A stretch of DNA of 28,346 nucleotides, taken from positions 1 to 28,346 of IMG/VR virus record IMGVR_UViG_3300033153_005665. One strand, given 5' to 3'. Within the stretch, counting starts at the first letter, position 1. Every line of letters begins with the position of its first letter. Below the pieces are notes generated by a model. It was given only the letters and a program-made list of their open reading frames with translations, was not told the origin of the DNA and made no database searches. The translations under genes were made by a program, and so were the position numbers. Shown here piece by piece: positions 1 to 8,061 of the stretch. This stretch comes from a virus.

Positions 1-126
1 ATAATTTATATAAACGATGAAAATCAAAAGAAGCCTGATAGTTCTATTGTAGCCCCTGAATTTGAATTGAGAACAGAGGGGTATAAGCCATCTAAGAAAA
101 AAAAGAAAAAAAGAAAAGACAGCTAA
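1..126 (+). CDS. C-terminal end of an unidentified phage gene (partial)
   Basis: A reading frame is open from the first base and stops with TAA at 124-126, giving the last 41 residues of a protein whose start lies outside the window. The tail ends in a dense run of lysines and arginines. The TAA overlaps the terminase ATG by one base (TAATG), so the two genes are translationally coupled. A small terminase subunit or other DNA-binding protein commonly sits here, but too little is visible to assign it. The reading frame and coupling are seen directly; any function is a guess. Confidence 0.6.
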   Translation: MIYINDENQKKPDSSIVAPEFELRTEGYKPSKKKKKKRKDS

Positions 127-1298
127 TGAAAATAAAACTACATGAATATCAACAACGAGCCTGGGATAGCGATAAAAGGTTTATATCATTCTGCGCCGGT
201 GTGCAGGGCGGTAAAACGACTTTCGGGGCTTGTTGGATGCTCAGGGAGCTGCAGCAGAATGAGGGGGTGGGGGATTATATTATCATTGCCCCTACGTATA
301 AGGTTATGAACCAGTCAACACAGCGCAAGTTTTTTAGCTACGTACCAAGGGGATATGGCACATTTCATAAGGGTGACTCGATGTTTGAGACTATAAACGG
401 ACAGCACGTTTATCTCCGATCCACGGATAATCCGGCAGCCATTGAGGGGATAACCGCCAATGCTATATGGGCTGATGAGGCCAGCTTAATGAAGGCCGAG
501 GCCTGGCTTATAATGCAGGGCAGGGTATCAAGGACAATGGGGCGGATATTACTGACTTTTACACCCACGGCTATGAACTGGGTCTACCATGAACTATATA
601 AACGCTGGCTTGGTGGTGATAAGGATTATGATTTTATCCAGTTTGCAAACGTAGAATCGCCTTATTTTCCAAAGGAAGAATATGAAAGGGTACGGCGCAC
701 TTTATCGCAGGAACAGTTTGAAATGCGGTACGGGGGGCAGTTCCGGAAAATGGAGGGTTTGATATATCCGGAGTTTAGGGCTGAGCATATTATAGATTCT
801 TTTGCTTTGCCAAAAGATTGGAAAAATATTGGCTGGCGTAAACTTGGAGGGATTGACTTTGGTTATAATAACCCTTTTGTAGCATTAAAAGGGGCGGTCA
901 GTCCGGATGATGTATTATATATATATGACGAATATTTTAAGTCAAATACGTTACTCGCTGACCATGCTGAAAAGATAGCCGATGTTGACATTCGATATGA
1001 AGCTGACCCGTCAGGAAAGAGGGAGATTATGGAACTGAAACATAAGGGCGTGCGGATACGGTCTGCGAACAATGAAGTTAACGCCGGAATAGATGCGGTA
1101 AGAGCGAGAATAAGAACACAGCGCTTGCGTGTTGTTAAGTCTTGCCGTAACTTAATAGATGAGTTTGAAACATATGCATGGATGGAAGATAAAGACAAAC
1201 CGCAAAAGGAGCGCGACCACGGACTCGACAGTTTACGTTATATGATACTTGGGCATGATGGTAAACTAGCAAGACCTAGAATTAGGAGGATAAATTGA
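126..1298 (+). CDS. terL: Phage terminase large subunit (DNA packaging ATPase/nuclease)
   Basis: This is the motor that pumps phage DNA into the procapsid and cuts it. The 390 aa protein shows both expected halves. The ATPase half has a Walker A loop GVQGGKTT (residues 25-32), a Walker B strand ending WADEA with D117/E118, and a coupling motif TFTP (144-147). The RNase H-like nuclease half has GGIDFGYNNP (acidic D244), YEADPSG (D294) and DHGLDSLRY (D368), matching the three-acid arrangement of the family. The length is slightly short but complete for terminases with a compact N-terminus. It starts on ATG overlapping the previous stop and ends in a 4-base TTGA overlap with the portal gene. The partner small subunit is probably upstream, outside or at the edge of the window. 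Confidence 0.96.
   Translation: MKIKLHEYQQRAWDSDKRFISFCAGVQGGKTTFGACWMLRELQQNEGVGDYIIIAPTYKVMNQSTQRKFFSYVPRGYGTFHKGDSMFETINGQHVYLRSTDNPAAIEGITANAIWADEASLMKAEAWLIMQGRVSRTMGRILLTFTPTAMNWVYHELYKRWLGGDKDYDFIQFANVESPYFPKEEYERVRRTLSQEQFEMRYGGQFRKMEGLIYPEFRAEHIIDSFALPKDWKNIGWRKLGGIDFGYNNPFVALKGAVSPDDVLYIYDEYFKSNTLLADHAEKIADVDIRYEADPSGKREIMELKHKGVRIRSANNEVNAGIDAVRARIRTQRLRVVKSCRNLIDEFETYAWMEDKDKPQKERDHGLDSLRYMILGHDGKLARPRIRRIN
1284..1290 (+). promoter_or_regulatory. Ribosome binding site deciding a TTG start for portal
   Basis: AGGAGGA lies inside the last codons of the terminase gene, 4 bases before TTG at 1295-1297. No ATG is nearby in the portal frame, and the TTGA overlap with the terminase stop fits coupled translation. 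The same AGGAGGATAA string precedes other genes here (4141, 7363, 10072). Confidence 0.7.
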
Positions 1299-2758
1299 AG
1301 AATAGACGGAAGTCTTATATAAAAAGATTAAAGGGATGGTTTTCGGATATGCCTTTTCCTGGGAATTGGAGCGCACCGGATATAAACGACGAATCAATTT
1401 GGACAGGGCTTTCTACCTGGGGGCAAGGCTCAGAGGGGGCGACCTTATCCTCTGTAACTGCACAGTTATCTAATAATAAAAGCTGGGTTTATATTTGCAA
1501 CGCTTATAATGCCCGGGCTATAGCAAGGCAGAAATTAAGGCTATACAAAGGCAAGGCGGCTTCCGTTCTGCAGGCAAAACAAACAAGGGGGATTTCCAAG
1601 AACGCCCTCAATCACTTGAAACAAAACGCTGGCATTGACCGGTGGATGACTAAGGCAAAGGGTGAAGTTGTGGAAATAGTAGAACATCCGGTATTAAAGC
1701 TATTACAATCAGTTAACCCGATGTTAAACCAATTAGATTTATGGATGTTGACGGAAACCAATATGGGGCTGACCGGAAACGCCTATTGGTGGCTGCGGGA
1801 AAATTCCTTTGGAGAACCTTATCAGATATGGGTATGGAGCAGCGACAAAATGAGAATCATATTAGGGGCTGACTTAGATAATTACGTGAAGGCATATGTT
1901 TATACAGGTGGCGAGCAGGATGTCCCGTTTGACCCTAAAGTTATATTGCATCACAAATACCCGAACCCGCTATCTCCGGCAATAGGATTAAGCCCCGTCA
2001 TGGCATTGTCGGATTCCATTATAATCAATACTGATATATATCGATATGAAAGAGCGCAGTTTCGAAATATGGCACGCCCAGACGGTGTTTTAGAAATGCC
2101 TGAGTCTTTAGATGACGTTGAATTTGACCGATTAAAGTCAGAATGGAACGAGGCTTATAGGGGGGCTGAAAAGAGCGGAAAAGTAGCAATCCTTGAAGGA
2201 GGTGTAACCTATAAAGCAATCAGCGTGTCACCCAGGGAAATGAATCACCTGGAAGGGAGGAAAATGACCAGGGAGGAAATATCAGATGGTTATGGGATTC
2301 CTATGTCATTATTATCGCCTGAAAAATCCAACAGGGCAAACGCAACAGTGGCTTATGCTCAATATATGCGGGACACTATAGACCCTAAGCTTAAGCTATA
2401 TGAAGAAAAAATAAACGAGAAGCTATTACCATTATTCGGGGAAGGCGAGGAGTTATTTGTAGCGTTTGATAATTGTATACCGGAGGACAGGGATTTTACC
2501 TTAAAGGAAAATCTCACATCTATTAAGGCGGGATACAGAACTTGGAACGAAATACGGCAAGAACAAGGGCGAGAGCCATATGATGGATTTGGGGATATTC
2601 CCGTGATACCGCAAAATATGGTAGAGTTTGGGACAGCCCCGCCACCTGTACCGGTGATTGAACCACCCAAAGAAGAACCAAAGAAACCAACTGAGGAGGA
2701 TGAGGAAAAGGCAATAAACGCCTTAGCTGCTTCTTTAGCGGCGAGGATGATTAATTAG
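1295..2758 (+). CDS. HK97-type phage portal protein
   Basis: The portal forms the dodecameric ring at one capsid vertex through which terminase loads DNA and to which neck proteins attach. This 487 aa protein has the family pattern: SWVYICNAYNARAIA near residues 63-77, an early core GNAYWWL (161-167), a strand ILHHKYPNPLSPAIGLSPV (about 217-235), a helix-rich stem with YERAQFRNMARPDGVLEM (251-268), and a clip/wing region with MNHLEGRKMTREEISDGYGI. The C-terminal 50 residues are a proline/glutamate-rich tail (PPPVPVIEPPKEEPKKPTEE), probably disordered. It starts on TTG with a strong SD and overlaps terminase by 4 bases, the canonical order TerL-portal. The assignment is firm; the portal subtype is inferred from overall resemblance to the HK97/Phage_portal family. 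Confidence 0.94.
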   Translation: MKNRRKSYIKRLKGWFSDMPFPGNWSAPDINDESIWTGLSTWGQGSEGATLSSVTAQLSNNKSWVYICNAYNARAIARQKLRLYKGKAASVLQAKQTRGISKNALNHLKQNAGIDRWMTKAKGEVVEIVEHPVLKLLQSVNPMLNQLDLWMLTETNMGLTGNAYWWLRENSFGEPYQIWVWSSDKMRIILGADLDNYVKAYVYTGGEQDVPFDPKVILHHKYPNPLSPAIGLSPVMALSDSIIINTDIYRYERAQFRNMARPDGVLEMPESLDDVEFDRLKSEWNEAYRGAEKSGKVAILEGGVTYKAISVSPREMNHLEGRKMTREEISDGYGIPMSLLSPEKSNRANATVAYAQYMRDTIDPKLKLYEEKINEKLLPLFGEGEELFVAFDNCIPEDRDFTLKENLTSIKAGYRTWNEIRQEQGREPYDGFGDIPVIPQNMVEFGTAPPPVPVIEPPKEEPKKPTEEDEEKAINALAASLAARMIN

Positions 2759-2889
2759 ATAACAAGCAATGATAAACCTGGGGAGATGCCAGTTCAAATC
2801 TGGCAGCGCTTTGAAAAAGATAGGCGTTTCGTCTAAGAGGCTCACCGCTTGGCAAAGATACCCTAGGTATTCTATCAAGGAGGTTTAAA
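2759..2889 (+). other. 131-base non-coding gap with three small hairpins
   Basis: No gene is seen here. The stretch contains a 5-bp stem with a seven-base loop at 2788-2804 (GCCAG-TTCAAAT-CTGGC), which has exactly the size and loop sequence of a tRNA T-arm. A weak GGCG-TTT-CGTC hairpin follows, then ATACC-CTA-GGTAT at 2858-2870, seven bases before the AAGGAGG site of the next gene. No D-arm, anticodon arm or acceptor stem can be built around the T-arm-like hairpin, so it is not a complete tRNA. It may be an untranslated leader controlling the gene at 2890, or a relic. Confidence 0.5.
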
Positions 2890-3189
2890 ATGGCATTAAT
2901 TTTTTTATTAAAAGAGAGTCAAAAAGCTATAGTGGCGTATGGCGACATTCATACTTTAAAAAAGGACATTCAGGATAAATGGAAGGATGATGATTACTTT
3001 TTAGTCCGGTCTATTGACGACATTTTTGTTCTGATTGCTAAAGACCATATTTCTCACATTGAAGTTATTTCTGAAAAGGAATTACAGCGGAGAAAGGATG
3101 CCTATGAGGCAGAGAAAAAGAAAATCCTACAAAGACAAGGGAAAATAACTATACCTAGCATGAAATTCCCGAGTGGTAAAATAAACTAA
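2890..3189 (+). CDS. Hypothetical phage protein (99 aa) between portal and minor head genes
   Basis: I do not recognise this gene. It has a very good ribosome binding site (AAGGAGG at 2877-2883, six bases before ATG), sits in the head operon, and ends four bases before the next ATG, so it is very likely real. The N-terminal about 65 residues alternate hydrophobic and charged residues as a small alpha/beta domain would. The remainder is a strongly charged, probably helical segment (EKELQRRKDAYEAEKKKILQ). There is no membrane segment, no cysteine pair and no enzyme motif. Location alone suggests a virion or head assembly role, but that is inference. Confidence 0.75.
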   Translation: MALIFLLKESQKAIVAYGDIHTLKKDIQDKWKDDDYFLVRSIDDIFVLIAKDHISHIEVISEKELQRRKDAYEAEKKKILQRQGKITIPSMKFPSGKIN

Positions 3190-3193
3190 ACCA

Positions 3194-4129
3194 ATGGATC
3201 TAAATGACCGGCTGGCAAAGGCTTTGGCGAGGGAGCTTGCTATCCGGGCATTAGAAAAAAAACTACCCTTGTTAATGGCCAAATCGTTGGCAGGGAAGTT
3301 ATCTGCAAGGGCGGCAATGCTCCATCAGGATGAGTTTTTGGCTGCTAATGAAGGGCATGCCAAGAAATACAAGAAAAAACTAATACAACGATATAATGAA
3401 ATGCAAGCTGAAGTTTTAAGGAAGATGAAAAAGAATCCGGGCAGAGCATACAAAGCTCCTCCGGTTAACAAGGACTTTGATGTTGATAAATGGCTATTTG
3501 ACCGGCAAGCCTGGTATGGCACATTGACAGGGGACGGGCAAGCGTTAACAGCAGCCCCATTAAAGACGGGATTAGGATTGGCAAGCAATGAGGTGGGGGT
3601 GGTTGTTTCCTTTGACCAGGTTGACACATGGGCGATAGAATGGATAGAACAAAACGCCAAGAACGCAGCCTTCTCCATAACGGCAACTCAATATGAAGCC
3701 CTAAAAAAGACCCTTATGACCGGCATAGCAGACGGGGAAAGTATCTGGACTTTACGTAAGCGGATAGAAACCGCTATGGATATAGCCAGAAATAGGGCTG
3801 AAATGATAGCCCGTACAGAGGTATTAAAAGCCAGCAACCGAGGATCATTGCTCGCATATAAAGAAAGCGGCCTTGTAGAGGGGAAAGCCTGGTGTGCGGC
3901 TTATGACCAAAGAACTTGCGAGGCGTGTGCTGAAATGGATGGAAAAACTATGCCGCTTGATGAACCGTTTTTTAAAAAAGGTGACAGCTTTAATTTTAGC
4001 AACCCAGGAGAGGCATTTGAGGGAGTCCCGACTGAGGGTGGGGTAGATATGAAGTTCGATTATGAGGAAATACAACATCCAGGATTACATCCATCATGTC
4101 GCTGCTGCCTGGTGGCTATTTTAAAATAG
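3194..4129 (+). CDS. Minor head / head morphogenesis protein (SPP1 gp7 / Mu gpF-like)
   Basis: Proteins of this family bind the portal and DNA end inside the capsid and help head assembly. The 311 aa protein has a basic helical N-terminal half and the diagnostic C-terminal minor-head domain: AEMIARTEVLKASNRGSL (about residues 201-218), then WCAAYDQRTCEACAEMDGK, and a closing HPSCRCC. The two cysteine clusters (CEAC and CRCC) with nearby histidines are the usual probable metal site of the family. Position directly after the portal supports the call. The start at ATG 3194 is the only good one. It has a weak SD, since only four bases separate it from the preceding stop, so it may depend on reinitiation. 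Confidence 0.9.
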   Translation: MDLNDRLAKALARELAIRALEKKLPLLMAKSLAGKLSARAAMLHQDEFLAANEGHAKKYKKKLIQRYNEMQAEVLRKMKKNPGRAYKAPPVNKDFDVDKWLFDRQAWYGTLTGDGQALTAAPLKTGLGLASNEVGVVVSFDQVDTWAIEWIEQNAKNAAFSITATQYEALKKTLMTGIADGESIWTLRKRIETAMDIARNRAEMIARTEVLKASNRGSLLAYKESGLVEGKAWCAAYDQRTCEACAEMDGKTMPLDEPFFKKGDSFNFSNPGEAFEGVPTEGGVDMKFDYEEIQHPGLHPSCRCCLVAILK

Positions 4130-4154
4130 ATTAAATATTTAGGAGGATAAGAAA

Positions 4155-4331
4155 ATGGCTCATATTATAGGACAGCTTGCTAAGGCTGAAGAAGACATGG
4201 CGGCTTCTCGATTTGCTATGAGAGCAGCTAAGGGGGCTAAGGATAAGGCTCAATATAAAAGGGATTTTCGAAAGGCCAGAAATAGGGCATTAAATGCAAA
4301 GGAGGGAATTATGGGAAGAAGCATTAGATGA
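4155..4331 (+). CDS. Small basic helical protein (58 aa), unknown function
   Basis: A 58-codon frame with a strong ribosome binding site (AGGAGGATAA at 4141-4150, ATG at 4155) and a TGA at 4329-4331. It fills the only gap between the minor head gene and the protease. The sequence is rich in alanine, lysine and arginine, with almost no helix breakers in the first 45 residues (for example AASRFAMRAAKGAKDKA), so it should form a charged helix. I do not recognise a family. Small lysine/alanine-rich proteins in head operons are sometimes internal head or scaffold-assisting proteins, but nothing in the sequence proves that. The good SD and exact fit in the gap are the main reasons to accept it. Confidence 0.65.
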   Translation: MAHIIGQLAKAEEDMAASRFAMRAAKGAKDKAQYKRDFRKARNRALNAKEGIMGRSIR

Positions 4332-4366
4332 ATAAAGTATATAAATTTTAATAGGAGGACAGGACT

Positions 4367-5932
4367 ATGAAGGAATTAACAACCGAGAAGATGACTCTCG
4401 GGCTTAGGTTTAATCAAGAGGCATTTAATCTTCGTTCTATAGAAGATGCAGCCAAGGAATTGTTAAAAAGCCCCTCAGCCCCGTGGCGTGATATGGAAGA
4501 AATCCCATACTGGAAAAAATATTACGTTGATGGGAAGGCAACATTAAAGGGTTTAGCAGAGGGGCAAATAAGGCATTATATCTCAACATCTGCCCTTGAC
4601 CGGGACAGGGAGATAATGACCCCGAAGGGCGTGGATTTAAAGCATTACAAAAAAAATCCCGTTGTTATGTGGGGGCATGATTATTACTCTCCAGAAAATA
4701 TCGTAGGGAAAAATATTGAGATAACTAAGACAGACTCCGGGCTTTTAGCCTTGACGCAATTTAATTTAGTTGAAACAAAGGCAGCCCAGGTTTATCGGCT
4801 TTATGCCGGTGGCTGGATAAAGGCATGGAGCGTTGGGTTTATTCCTATAAAGGGACACAAGCCGGATGAAAAGGAAATTGATAAGCTGGATGTAGGCGAG
4901 GTACGGTATATTCATGATAAATGGAGCCTATTAGAATACTCGGCAGTTTCAATCCCTTCCAATCCTGATGCATTGACCCTAAGCGTGGCAAAGGAATTAA
5001 ACCTATCACCAAAAATAATAGAGGAACTGGAAATCGTTTTAAAGGAAATACCGGAGGTCAAGGATGATAAAAATAAGATTATTTTGGACTTAGGCGATGG
5101 CAAGCAGAAAAAAGAAGGCAAAGAGAAAACGGAGGGCGAGGTTGAAGCGGAAGGAGAAAAAGCTAAATATAATTGCGAATGCATTGACTGCGGACACAAG
5201 CTCAAAAGCGAAAAACATTGCGTTGACATTAAATGCCCGAAATGCGGAGGTGAGATGCGAAGAGCAGAACGCCCTGGAGAAGGAAGGGGCATAGAAGGTG
5301 GGACAACCAAACCATCAGAAAATAATCATGTCTGCACAATCAATTCAGGGGATTATGAAAAATACCGCAGCGACACAAGGGAACATGAAGGCAAGCCCTA
5401 TACCGTTCGTTTTGGCATAAAGGAGGATGGAACAAGTGAAGAAAACGAATATTTTTACTCTGCAGACACTTGGACAGCTAAGGAAGCCAAAACCCATTGC
5501 AATGCCCATGATGGTGAGTTTGCAGCAGCAACTAAGCCTAAAGTTGATGATAATATATCCGATAAAGACGATGTAAACCCATCTAATGGTGATAAATCAG
5601 CAGATGCTATATATGCCCTTACCCAAGAAATAACATCGCTTAAAACGGCCATAGAGGAAAAAGCTGGAAGGGAACTTTCCACGAAAAATAGGGCATTAAT
5701 AAAAACTTGCGTGGAAGCTATGGCAAAAGCAACCGAAGCATTAAGTGCTTTATTAGCAGCAACCGAACCGGATGAGGAAGGAAAAAGCACAATTATTACC
5801 GCTAAACAGGAGTTGGACTTATCTGCTTTATTGCATAAGGAAAATATTAATCTTGAGGAACTAGGAAAAAAAATAGCAAAAACTATTGACATTTCTAAAC
5901 TTGTTACCGATAGTATAAAAGATAAGCAGTAA
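4367..5932 (+). CDS. HK97-type prohead protease fused to zinc-ribbon and scaffold-like domains
   Basis: The N-terminal about 205 residues are an HK97-family (S78/U35) prohead maturation protease: ISTSALDRDREIM (72-84), VVMWGHD with candidate catalytic H104, AWSVGF with candidate Ser S155, and the hallmark EYSAVSIPSNPDA (190-202). Beyond it the protein continues for 300 residues. There is an acidic/lysine linker, a four-cysteine zinc ribbon (CIDC at 272-275, CPKC at 290-293, extra C270 and C285), a roughly 70-residue domain from HVCTINSGDY to HNAHDGEF-like residues, and a helical C-terminus (GRELSTKNRALIKTCVEAM, 434-452) typical of capsid scaffold regions. It is separated from the capsid gene by 90 bases. 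ATG 4367 is chosen for AGGAGG at 4353-4358. I infer that the protein both scaffolds and cleaves the prohead. The role of the zinc ribbon is unknown. Confidence 0.9.
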   Translation: MKELTTEKMTLGLRFNQEAFNLRSIEDAAKELLKSPSAPWRDMEEIPYWKKYYVDGKATLKGLAEGQIRHYISTSALDRDREIMTPKGVDLKHYKKNPVVMWGHDYYSPENIVGKNIEITKTDSGLLALTQFNLVETKAAQVYRLYAGGWIKAWSVGFIPIKGHKPDEKEIDKLDVGEVRYIHDKWSLLEYSAVSIPSNPDALTLSVAKELNLSPKIIEELEIVLKEIPEVKDDKNKIILDLGDGKQKKEGKEKTEGEVEAEGEKAKYNCECIDCGHKLKSEKHCVDIKCPKCGGEMRRAERPGEGRGIEGGTTKPSENNHVCTINSGDYEKYRSDTREHEGKPYTVRFGIKEDGTSEENEYFYSADTWTAKEAKTHCNAHDGEFAAATKPKVDDNISDKDDVNPSNGDKSADAIYALTQEITSLKTAIEEKAGRELSTKNRALIKTCVEAMAKATEALSALLAATEPDEEGKSTIITAKQELDLSALLHKENINLEELGKKIAKTIDISKLVTDSIKDKQ

Positions 5933-6010
5933 AAAGACCGGCTGCTGAAAACGAAAAAGTAGCCCGCCCTGGGTGAAAAAGTAAGGCAGCGATTAGTCGG
6001 CAAATTAATT

Positions 6011-6015
6011 AGGAG
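6011..6015 (+). promoter_or_regulatory. Ribosome binding site deciding a TTG start for the capsid gene
   Basis: AGGAG is seven bases before TTG at 6023, whereas the first in-frame ATG (6041) is 25 bases away with no SD of its own. TTG is therefore the better start, adding six residues. The 5933-6022 gap also allows a long-range pairing GCTGC (5941-5945) with GCAGC (5986-5990). Confidence 0.6.
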
Positions 6016-6022
6016 AAGGACA

Positions 6023-7363
6023 TTGCCAGACGACAACAAAATGACAATGGACAAGCTCAAAACTCTAATCGCTGAAACCGTTCAGTCAATAATATTAGAC
6101 GGAGAGTTTGTTCCATTTAAAACGCTGAAAGATGAGGTTCATGAAGAATTTAAAAATTTCGTGAAAAAGGAAGATTTAAAAGCCTTTGAAGCAGAGCTTG
6201 AAAAATTAAGGAATCTTCCCGGGCCGGAAGGGGCTAATAAAATTAACCCTTCAGATAATGCCCTCAAGGGATTAGACAAAACCGGTGGATATGACTCTTA
6301 TTCAGCATTCGCAAAAGACGTTTACCTTGCAGACCTTCCCGGAGCAGAACCAAGCCCACGTTTCACAAAGTGGCTTACGGACGTGAGGGAAACAAACAAG
6401 GTATTAAAATCAGCAGGCTCACCCTCACTTGAGATTGGTGACCCGGAACAAGGCGGGTATTTAACACCCGCAGAATATGCAAACCAGACCCTTGAAAAAG
6501 GATTTGCTAATTCTAATTTTATTAATCGCTGTACGAAAGTACCGATGCGGATTAATCAGATTGGAATTCCATTTGTAAAAGACTTTGACCATTCAACCTA
6601 TGTACATGGAAACATGCTGGCCTATTGGTTAGATGAGAAAGAACAGAAGACAGGGAGTAAACCCAAGTTCGGAAAAGTTAATCTACGGCTTAATAAACTA
6701 GCAGTGCTGGTTTTTGCAAGTGATGAAATCCTTGAAGATTCCGTTATTTCACTTGAACCGCTCTTGAATGATAAAGCTGCTGACGCTATTGGATGGAAAG
6801 TGGATGAATCCATCATGAGGGGAACAGGAGTGGGGCAGCCTCTGGGTATTATTGGAGGCCCTAGCACCGTAAACCAAGCAAAAGAAACCGGGCAGTTAGC
6901 TACGACCATTGTTTATAAGAACATTCTTGAAATGTATAGCAGGCTTTATCCCAAATGCTTTAAAAAAGCCGTTTGGGTGGCGAACCTTAATACCTTTCCG
7001 CAGCTTGCCTCTATGGCTTTGACTGTAGGGACGGGCGGTTCTGCTGCATATATGCCGGCAAACGGGATAAGCGGGCTTCCCTATGGAACTCTTATGGGAA
7101 AAGAAATAATCTGGACAGAGCATTGCTCTGCTTTAGGAACAACCGGAGATTTAGTCCTTGCAGATTTTTCTCAGTACCTTATTGGGCAGAAAGCCGGAGC
7201 AGGAATTAAGTTCGCAAAGTCAATCCATCTAAAATTCGATTATGACCAAACTGCCTTTAGATTCGTTATGCGGCTTGACGGGCAGCCCTGGTGGCCGAGC
7301 ACATTTACCCAAAAACGGGGCGATACCCTTGGCCCGTTTGTAACCCTGGCTACAAGGTCATAA
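6023..7363 (+). CDS. Major capsid protein, HK97 fold
   Basis: This 446 aa protein builds the icosahedral shell. Residues 1 to about 105 are a charged, helical delta-like region of the kind removed by the prohead protease. The mature domain begins near the glycine-rich GDPEQGGYLTPAEY and shows family landmarks: strands around VPMRINQIGIPFVKDFDHST (E-loop/spine region), FASDEILEDS, the helix DKAADAIGWKVDESIMRGTG followed by GQPLGII, WVANLNTFPQLASM, and the terminal QTAFRFVMRLDGQPW. These are typical of the Phage_capsid (HK97 gp5) family. The gene directly follows the protease-scaffold gene, as expected. The exact processing site and any covalent cross-linking cannot be read from the sequence. 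A TTG start is favoured by SD spacing. Confidence 0.95.
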   Translation: MPDDNKMTMDKLKTLIAETVQSIILDGEFVPFKTLKDEVHEEFKNFVKKEDLKAFEAELEKLRNLPGPEGANKINPSDNALKGLDKTGGYDSYSAFAKDVYLADLPGAEPSPRFTKWLTDVRETNKVLKSAGSPSLEIGDPEQGGYLTPAEYANQTLEKGFANSNFINRCTKVPMRINQIGIPFVKDFDHSTYVHGNMLAYWLDEKEQKTGSKPKFGKVNLRLNKLAVLVFASDEILEDSVISLEPLLNDKAADAIGWKVDESIMRGTGVGQPLGIIGGPSTVNQAKETGQLATTIVYKNILEMYSRLYPKCFKKAVWVANLNTFPQLASMALTVGTGGSAAYMPANGISGLPYGTLMGKEIIWTEHCSALGTTGDLVLADFSQYLIGQKAGAGIKFAKSIHLKFDYDQTAFRFVMRLDGQPWWPSTFTQKRGDTLGPFVTLATRS

Positions 7364-7373
7364 GGAGGATAAA

Positions 7374-7805
7374 ATGGCACACGTAGAATTAAGTAAACAG
7401 TTTGACCTTGACACAGTTATTACATTAAAAGCCGGAAATGCTATTATCGCATCTTCAACTACCGTTACTGGAACTCCATATATCTCTATGGCAAAAAGTC
7501 ATTTTATAGCGTTCATTATAACGACAATCGACACAACTCTTGCAGGAAAAGTATCGGCTTGGATTCTTGAAGCAACCGGAACCGGAACAGGATTAAAGAC
7601 AGCTACAGCACTTAAAAGCACAACCTGGGGAAGCGGGACTACAGATGCAGGCGTGGCAAAGATTCTTGAGGTTGAAGCCTCGGAACTCGATGTCGCAAAT
7701 GGATATGATTGCGTGGCTCTCAAAATAAAAACAGCAGGTGCAGATAGTGTAGCTTGTTCTATTATTAGAGGCCCGAATCGCTATGAACCGGCAGCGTATG
7801 TTTAA
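7374..7805 (+). CDS. Putative head decoration / small virion protein (143 aa)
   Basis: The gene lies 10 bases after the capsid stop with an excellent SD (AGGAGGATAA at 7363-7372), the usual place for a decoration or head-stabilising protein. The protein is rich in threonine, alanine, glycine and alternating hydrophobics, and has no enzyme motif, consistent with a beta-sandwich. A central ATGTGTGLKTATALKS stretch probably forms a loop, and it ends in a short RGPNRYEPAAY tail. I did not recognise a specific family. Position and abundance-type RBS support a structural role; the decoration function is inferred. The protein at 10083 has a similar composition but also a signal-like N-terminus. Confidence 0.6.
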   Translation: MAHVELSKQFDLDTVITLKAGNAIIASSTTVTGTPYISMAKSHFIAFIITTIDTTLAGKVSAWILEATGTGTGLKTATALKSTTWGSGTTDAGVAKILEVEASELDVANGYDCVALKIKTAGADSVACSIIRGPNRYEPAAYV

Positions 7806-7821
7806 ATCTTAGAGGTAAATT

Positions 7822-8061
7822 ATGGATGTTAAACTGAAAAAACCATATAAGAATCATCCTGCTGGGGCGGTTCTTGCTAGTGTCAGTTCAGACATTCTTA
7901 ATGAGCTTGCAAAATTAAAGGTGATAGACGTAGTAAAGAAAAAGAGCAAGAAAAAGGCAATGGCCAAGCCTAAGCGAAATAAGATGGCGATTTCACCTGA
8001 AACTGAAACAAACAATAGGGAGGCTAAAAAGCCTCCCTTGCCTTTTGTAAGGATAAAGTGA
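7822..8061 (+). CDS. Small lysine-rich protein, first of a tandem paralogous pair
   Basis: This 79 aa protein opens with MDVKLKKPYKNHPAGAVL, a short beta-type domain whose pattern (VxLKK-aromatic-x4-AGxV) is shared with its downstream neighbour. It continues into a basic tail (KKKSKKKAMAKPKRNK). Similar short 'VxLxxxYxxxxxGxV' proteins are common beside capsid genes in phages, but I know no firm function. An 8-bp GC-rich hairpin lies inside its 3' end (8017-8038), so the last about 15 codons double as a possible terminator or attenuator. Its TGA overlaps the next ATG by one base (TGATG). Nucleic-acid binding by the basic tail is an inference. Confidence 0.65.
   Translation: MDVKLKKPYKNHPAGAVLASVSSDILNELAKLKVIDVVKKKSKKKAMAKPKRNKMAISPETETNNREAKKPPLPFVRIK
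8017..8048 (+). terminator. Terminator-like hairpin inside a coding 3' end
   Basis: AGGGAGGC (8017-8024), loop TAAAAA, and GCCTCCCT (8031-8038) form a perfect 8-bp GC-rich stem, followed by TTGCCTTTTG. The downstream T-run is interrupted, so termination would be partial at best. Because it lies upstream of most accessory genes, it could step down expression after the capsid and decoration genes. The hairpin is seen; the effect is inferred. Confidence 0.45.

Noticed and set aside
863-1198. Antisense frames opposite terminase, portal, capsid and tape measure
   Set aside because: All are shadows with no ribosome binding sites or recognisable protein patterns, and every supported gene is on the + strand.
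2735-2815. Possible complete tRNA ending with the T-arm-like hairpin
   Set aside because: The seven bases after the T-arm (AGCGCTT) have no matching 5' acceptor strand at the right distance, and no D-arm or anticodon stem can be drawn.
2851-2876. Promoter-like TTGGCA ... TATTCT before gene 2890
   Set aside because: The spacer is only about 13 bases, too short for a sigma-70 promoter, and the genes around are operon-like.
5097-5294. 65-codon + strand frame inside the protease gene
   Set aside because: It overlaps a well-supported coding region in another frame, its composition is only lysine/arginine low complexity, and it has no SD.
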